Assembly (NCBI GenBank): GCA_913048145.1
Contig: CAJWVP010000088.1
Coordinates: forward strand, 1 to 9,720
Source of the DNA: an uncultured Rhodospirillaceae bacterium
GTDB taxonomy: Bacteria > Pseudomonadota > Alphaproteobacteria > Rhodospirillales > Casp-alpha2
Length of the DNA: 9,720 nt
Direction: 5' to 3'
Positions 5,810 through 9,720 of this stretch are shown in pieces; within the stretch, counting starts at the first letter, position 1; every line of letters starts with the position of its first letter. The notes beneath the pieces are model-generated. The model had not been told where the DNA came from and did not search any database. It was given only the letters and a program-made list of their open reading frames with translations. Position numbers and translations under genes: made by a program.

Positions 5810-7102
5810 TTAGGCAGCGTCCGGACGGCTCCGCACAATCTCTTTCAGGACATCGTCGACCCGGTCAACAAGAGCATCGCAGACCGCCTCGTCATGGGCC
5901 AATGACAGGTAGAGTTTGGTTCCCATGGGGTTCAGAAAGACCCCCCGGTCAAAGAGCCCAAGCATTAGAGCCCGACCCATAGCCGGATCAGCCTTACGGG
6001 TTGTACGATAGTCGTAGACGGGTTCCGGCGAGAACACCACCTGACCCAACGGACCGTCGCCAATCACCTGCGCGGGAACGTCACGCGCCCGAAGCGCTTT
6101 CGTCAGTCCAGCGCGCAGATACTGGCCCAGTTCATGAAGGCGCGTGTAGGCTCCAGGCTCTCGGAACACAGAAAGAGCGGCATTCGCCGCCGCCGTGGAG
6201 ATCGGGTTACCACCCAAAGTCGAGGCCATCCAAACATAATCATCGCCGCCAATCCGGTGTTCGCTAACCCACTCCATAATATCCGCCCGGCCGGCGAAAA
6301 CGCCGATAGGATAACCGCCGCCCAAGGCCTTTCCATAGGCGACCAGGTCTGGAAACACGCCGTAGTATTCCTGGGCGCCGCCGTAGGCCAGACGGAACCC
6401 GGTAACGATCTCGTCAAAGATCAAAAGCGCGCGAGCCTCCGTCGCGGCGGCGCGCACACCTTCTAGGAACCCCGGCTTTGGCGGGGTGCAGCGCTGTAGC
6501 GGCTCGATGATAATACCCGCCAAGTCCGCTGCGTTGTCGCTAACGATTTCCCTCACCGCGTTGAGATCATTATAGGGCGCCACCAGAAGGTAATCCCGCA
6601 TGGCCGGCGTACCGGCGCTGGTCAACTCGGGCGCCGGATAGGCGGCCGGGCCTTCCGGGAACAGACTGGTGACGCCAGCCTCGTTGGCGCCGTGATAGGC
6701 ACCTTCAAACTTGAGGATCTTTGACCGGCCGGTCACCGCCCGGGCCAGGCGCTGGCAATACATGGTGGCTTCCGTCCCGGATGCGCAGAACCGCAACCGT
6801 TCGGCAGCTGGCGCAATGCGCTGAATCTCTGCCGCCACGGCTAGAGCATGGGTATTCAAATAGGCGAAGTTCGAACCCTGTGCCGCCTGGTCGGTGACCG
6901 CGCGTACGACGGCGGGGTGTGCGTGCCCTACCAGGCAAGAGCCCCAGGCCATTGAGAAATCCAGGTATTCGCGACCCGCCGTGTCCGTGAGCCGGCAGCC
7001 CAACCCCGAACGCATGGTTACCAGCCGGTCCGGTGGCAATCCGTATTCACCATTGGCGATCCCTGCGGGGAAAATATCTGTTGGTTTTGGGGTGCTCGAC
7101 AT
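5810..7102 (-). CDS. Class III aminotransferase, glutamate-1-semialdehyde 2,1-aminomutase-like (PLP)
   Basis: 430 residues, a full-length fold type I PLP enzyme. The substrate-domain entry is YLDFSMAWGSCLVGHAHPAV (about 47-66), close to the HemL pattern. SGTEA (108-112) binds the PLP phosphate and Tyr136-His137-Gly138 stacks on the cofactor. Asp230 in DEIVTGFR contacts the pyridine nitrogen, and Lys258 in YGKALGGGYP forms the Schiff base. STLGGNP (294-300) is the downstream phosphate-binding loop. HemL itself makes 5-aminolevulinate for tetrapyrroles. Most alphaproteobacteria make it instead from glycine and succinyl-CoA, and no tetrapyrrole gene is nearby. I therefore favour a HemL-like paralogue acting on another amino or keto acid. 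The start is ATG 7102 with a poor ribosome site (GAACCCGAAACC precedes it). It stands alone, with an AT-rich gap upstream. Fold and cofactor sure; substrate not. Confidence 0.9.
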   Translation of the reverse strand: MSSTPKPTDIFPAGIANGEYGLPPDRLVTMRSGLGCRLTDTAGREYLDFSMAWGSCLVGHAHPAVVRAVTDQAAQGSNFAYLNTHALAVAAEIQRIAPAAERLRFCASGTEATMYCQRLARAVTGRSKILKFEGAYHGANEAGVTSLFPEGPAAYPAPELTSAGTPAMRDYLLVAPYNDLNAVREIVSDNAADLAGIIIEPLQRCTPPKPGFLEGVRAAATEARALLIFDEIVTGFRLAYGGAQEYYGVFPDLVAYGKALGGGYPIGVFAGRADIMEWVSEHRIGGDDYVWMASTLGGNPISTAAANAALSVFREPGAYTRLHELGQYLRAGLTKALRARDVPAQVIGDGPLGQVVFSPEPVYDYRTTRKADPAMGRALMLGLFDRGVFLNPMGTKLYLSLAHDEAVCDALVDRVDDVLKEIVRSRPDAA

Positions 7103-7387
7103 GGTTTCGGGTTCGTGATCACTTCACTGTGGGCTGATTGTTTTGATTCGATGTTCTGAAAATAAAGCTAAAATGATTAAGAGGTTTTATATAATATTTT
7201 ACACTACGATTAACGCGATCTAACTTCGCACTTTCGATTCAGTCCCCCTGCACGGCAGCTTCTTGGGTGCCACCGCCTAGGTGGGATTAACCTAGCCAGC
7301 GATCACCATTCAAGTCCTACACCTGGAGATAATCTACGGTCTTAATCTTGTTTGAGCGGTTCGGCTTCGGCTGCCGCGTAGGCACGC
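7103..7387. other. Intergenic gap between ispE and the aminotransferase
   Basis: No gene seen on either strand. The part at 7141-7215 is AT-rich, and the minus strand reads TATTATATAAAA near 7186-7197. It could hold the aminotransferase promoter, though I find no convincing -35 box. At 7270-7295 two short stems compete: CCACC/GGTGG (7270-7274 with 7280-7284) and CTAGGT/ACCTAG (7277-7282 with 7290-7295). Neither is followed by a T-run, so an ispE terminator is only possible. Confidence 0.3.
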
Positions 7388-8269
7388 TCAGCCGATTAAA
7401 TCCGCGCTCTTCACCCACCACGCTGGGGACTTTGATCTGATCTTCCCAGCTGCTCGATCGGCTTGATCTCGTGTTTTGAAGAGGCCAAAGCATGTTGCGC
7501 CGCTGCCCGACATCCGCGCCAGCAAGCAATCCTCGGCCTCTTCCAGCGCATCGATTACTTCGCCAATAACCGGCGCTGTGTCCATCGCGGGCGCCCACAG
7601 GCCGTTACCGCGCCGCGCCAACTGGTCGACGAAATCCGCAACATCGTCCGTCTCATCCAGGACCGGCGACGTTTGCGAATACGGCCTTTGGCGTGCATTG
7701 AACACAGCCGGGGTTGAGACTGCGACCCCGGGATTGACCAAAACCAAGCTCGCTGATGGCAAGGCCGGCCCAGGTTCGATCCGTTCTCCAATACCGCGCA
7801 GGTAGGCGCTCCGGCCAAATAAGCAGACTGGCACATCAGCCCCCAGGGACAAGGCCAAGCCAGACAGGTCGTGGGAGGCCGGGTGCACGCCCCACAGCCG
7901 TACCAGAGCGCGCACGGTGGCCGCCGCATCGGCAGACCCACCGCCGATCCCCGACGCGACGGGCAGGTTCTTGGTCAAGGTCATTCGGGCGCCGTCGCTG
8001 ATTTCTGCCGTCGCACGCACAGCCTCGGCAGCGCGCCAAACAAGGTTTCCTTCGTCCGCATCCAATCCCTCTTCAAAGAGGCCTTCGATCTCAAGGCTCA
8101 GTTCGGGGGCTGGTTCCACTCGCAATCGGTCACCTACGGACGCGAAGGCGACAAGGCTGTCCAGTTCATGATAGCCGTTGTCGCGCCGCCCGGTGACATG
8201 TAGATAGAGATTGAGCTTGGCCGGTGCTTCCATGACTATGGGGCCTTCCAGCTGCGCATTCATGATCAT
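7388..8269 (-). CDS. ispE: 4-diphosphocytidyl-2-C-methyl-D-erythritol kinase
   Basis: ATP-dependent kinase of the MEP pathway. It phosphorylates the 2-hydroxyl of CDP-methylerythritol on the way to isopentenyl diphosphate. 293 residues, normal for the family. The sequence shows the N-terminal motif PAKLNLYLHVTGRRDNGYHE (16-35, with Lys18 and Asn20). The GHMP-kinase ATP loop is PVASGIGGGSADAA (103-116), the catalytic aspartate sits in LGADVP (Asp145), and the C-terminal glycine motif is MSGSGATCFGLF (253-264). Three starts are possible: ATG 8269, ATG 8263 and ATG 8233, which gives a protein beginning MEAPAKLNLYL. The last has GGAAGG 11 bases upstream. I keep the longest because it lies six bases after the TPR gene stop, consistent with translational coupling. 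Cytosolic, expected to be essential in bacteria with the MEP pathway. Confidence 0.97.
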   Translation of the reverse strand: MIMNAQLEGPIVMEAPAKLNLYLHVTGRRDNGYHELDSLVAFASVGDRLRVEPAPELSLEIEGLFEEGLDADEGNLVWRAAEAVRATAEISDGARMTLTKNLPVASGIGGGSADAAATVRALVRLWGVHPASHDLSGLALSLGADVPVCLFGRSAYLRGIGERIEPGPALPSASLVLVNPGVAVSTPAVFNARQRPYSQTSPVLDETDDVADFVDQLARRGNGLWAPAMDTAPVIGEVIDALEEAEDCLLARMSGSGATCFGLFKTRDQADRAAGKIRSKSPAWWVKSADLIG

Positions 8270-8275
8270 GGGCGC

Positions 8276-9720
8276 TCAGGTCTTATCAGGATCGTTGGTG
8301 CCGCCCGATTCGCTGGGCGCGCCCATAGGTTTCGCCGGCGGCAGGCCTTCCTTCAGCTTCTTGCGGACATCGACATCAAACTTGGCGTCCGGCTTAAGGC
8401 TGAGCGAGCGTTGCCATTGAAAGCGGGCTTCCAGTTCCCTACCGACCCGCCAATAGGCGTCGCCCAGATGATCATTGATAATCGGGTCCTCGGGCCGGAT
8501 CTGGACGGCGCGCTCCAATTCCAAAACGGCCTTCTTGTAATTGCCAAGCCGGTAGTAAACCCAACCCAGGCTATCGATAATGTAGCCGTCATTGGGGCGG
8601 CGACGCACGGCATTGTGGATCATGTCCAGGGCCCGCTTCAAATGCACGCCCTGATCGATCCAGGAATAGCCTAGGTAGTTCAACACGTAGGGCTGATCCG
8701 GTTCGAACTCTAACGCCCGCAAAAAATCATTTTCGGCCTCCGCCCACCGTTTCGCCCGTTCCAGGACGATGCCTCGCGAATATAGTATGCGCCAGTGACG
8801 ACGCGTCAGGACCCCGACCCGCTCAATCGCCCGGGTATAGAGGGCGATTGCCTCATCCCAGCGTTCGTGGCGACGCAACAGATCACCGAGGGTGATGAGC
8901 GGCTGCGGCGTCGCGGCAAACTCCACCGCCATCCCGTTTAACAACGCGATGGCTGGCTCAACCTGGTCGAGGGCGTTCAGATTGCTGGCGCGGCGGATGT
9001 CAGCCGAAAACCGGAAGGGGGATTTTGAGCTGATCGCCAAATAAATCGCGTTGGCCTGTTCGTAACGATCGTCATCGTCCAAGATATCAGCGACCATCAT
9101 CTGCGCAATAGGAAACCTCGGCTTCAACCACAGCGCCAAGCGCCCCAAAACCATGGCAGTCTCGCGGGCCCGCTGCTGGCGCAGGGAGTTGGCGATGTTG
9201 AAAATTGCCTCCGCGGCGCCGTCAATAGCAGTCGCGACGATGGGGTTTGGCTTGGCCCCCGCATCCAGGCGCGCGTAGAGTGGCACGAGAAGCATGGTTC
9301 CTGGGTTCGCCTTGGCGAATGCGTCGTAAAGCGCCCGGGCCTCATCGGCCTTACCAACCCGCTCCAACAGGTTACCAAGCAAATGGGTGAACCGAAAACT
9401 CTGCTGTTCTTGATCCTTTAACAATTTGGCGTAGGCGGTCTCCGCCTCCCTTGCCCGACCGGCGTAGTCAAGGATCAACGCCCTGTGCATATCGTGGAGA
9501 CCTTGCGAGCCCTCTCCGCCGTCAAGGGCCATAAGAGTCTTCAGGCCGGCATCTACCTTTCCCGCGCCGACCTGGACCCAGGCTTCGAGGGCAGGTTTGG
9601 CGAATCCGTTCAAACCGTTGGTGGGCTGGCTCTTTAGGCGGGCCGCCTGCTGGTCGGCATCACCGTTCTTAATGGCGTCCACCAAGAGCGCCAAATGGGC
9701 AATGGGCGCCTTTGCATTCT
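8276..9720 (-). CDS. Tetratricopeptide-repeat protein (N-terminus beyond the right edge)
   Basis: The frame stays open through the right edge (reading NAKAPIAHLALLVDAIKNGD at the border), so the true start is outside. About 481 residues are visible. From the TTG at 9694 as residue 1, at least five TPR units stand out in the C-terminal half: about 267-298, 303-335, 337-369, 371-403 and 405-437. They include LNYLGYSWIDQG, DSLGWVYYRLGNY and INDHLGDAYWRVGR. Weaker helical pairs before that suggest further repeats. The last 25 residues are a Pro/Gly/Ser-rich tail. TPR arrays bind partner proteins. This protein is probably exported or envelope-associated, but the signal region is not visible. It forms an operon with ispE, a pairing I know from alphaproteobacteria. 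Its function there is not established. Confidence 0.9.
   Translation of the reverse strand, partial: NAKAPIAHLALLVDAIKNGDADQQAARLKSQPTNGLNGFAKPALEAWVQVGAGKVDAGLKTLMALDGGEGSQGLHDMHRALILDYAGRAREAETAYAKLLKDQEQQSFRFTHLLGNLLERVGKADEARALYDAFAKANPGTMLLVPLYARLDAGAKPNPIVATAIDGAAEAIFNIANSLRQQRARETAMVLGRLALWLKPRFPIAQMMVADILDDDDRYEQANAIYLAISSKSPFRFSADIRRASNLNALDQVEPAIALLNGMAVEFAATPQPLITLGDLLRRHERWDEAIALYTRAIERVGVLTRRHWRILYSRGIVLERAKRWAEAENDFLRALEFEPDQPYVLNYLGYSWIDQGVHLKRALDMIHNAVRRRPNDGYIIDSLGWVYYRLGNYKKAVLELERAVQIRPEDPIINDHLGDAYWRVGRELEARFQWQRSLSLKPDAKFDVDVRKKLKEGLPPAKPMGAPSESGGTNDPDKT

Overview
The window looks like a piece of an alphaproteobacterial chromosome, probably Rhodospirillales-like. The main evidence is a tight pair on the right: a long TPR-repeat protein whose final repeats carry a signature I associate with alphaproteobacteria, followed six bases later by ispE. 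The high-GC, codon-biased genes there fit the same group. All recognised genes read on the minus strand, so the order of transcription is right to left.

Right part (about 5556-9720): a TPR protein whose N-terminus is cut by the window edge, then ispE (isoprenoid precursor synthesis, MEP pathway) as an operon. After a gap of about 285 bases comes a class III PLP enzyme of the glutamate-1-semialdehyde aminomutase type, then a complete tRNA-Gln(UUG) with an encoded CCA end. This part looks like vertically inherited chromosome.

Middle part (about 2400-5555): visibly AT-richer DNA lying directly downstream of the 3' end of the tRNA gene. It holds a decayed SAM-dependent methyltransferase and a large intact membrane protein of the GT-C glycosyltransferase type. 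The methyltransferase has a stop codon inside the SAM-binding motif and a frameshift at an A7 run. The two could be remnants of a surface-glycan cluster. The composition, the broken neighbour and the tRNA edge suggest horizontal acquisition, but no integrase or duplicated tRNA end is visible.

Left part (1-2399): a type I Baeyer-Villiger monooxygenase with both family fingerprints and an extra N-terminal region of about 100 residues, followed by the start of an MFS transporter frame that seems to lack its first membrane helix. The 317-base gap upstream of the monooxygenase is the densest non-coding stretch. It has four copies of a TAACCA-type core, including an inverted pair suited to an operator, and a very short plus-strand ORF with a strong Shine-Dalgarno sequence that a second inverted pair brackets. 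It also holds a perfect 8-bp hairpin near the 3' end of the glycosyltransferase gene.

No complete new multi-gene system is evident. The features most worth a second look are the repeat cluster with its mini-ORF at 2095-2209 and the doubly damaged methyltransferase.
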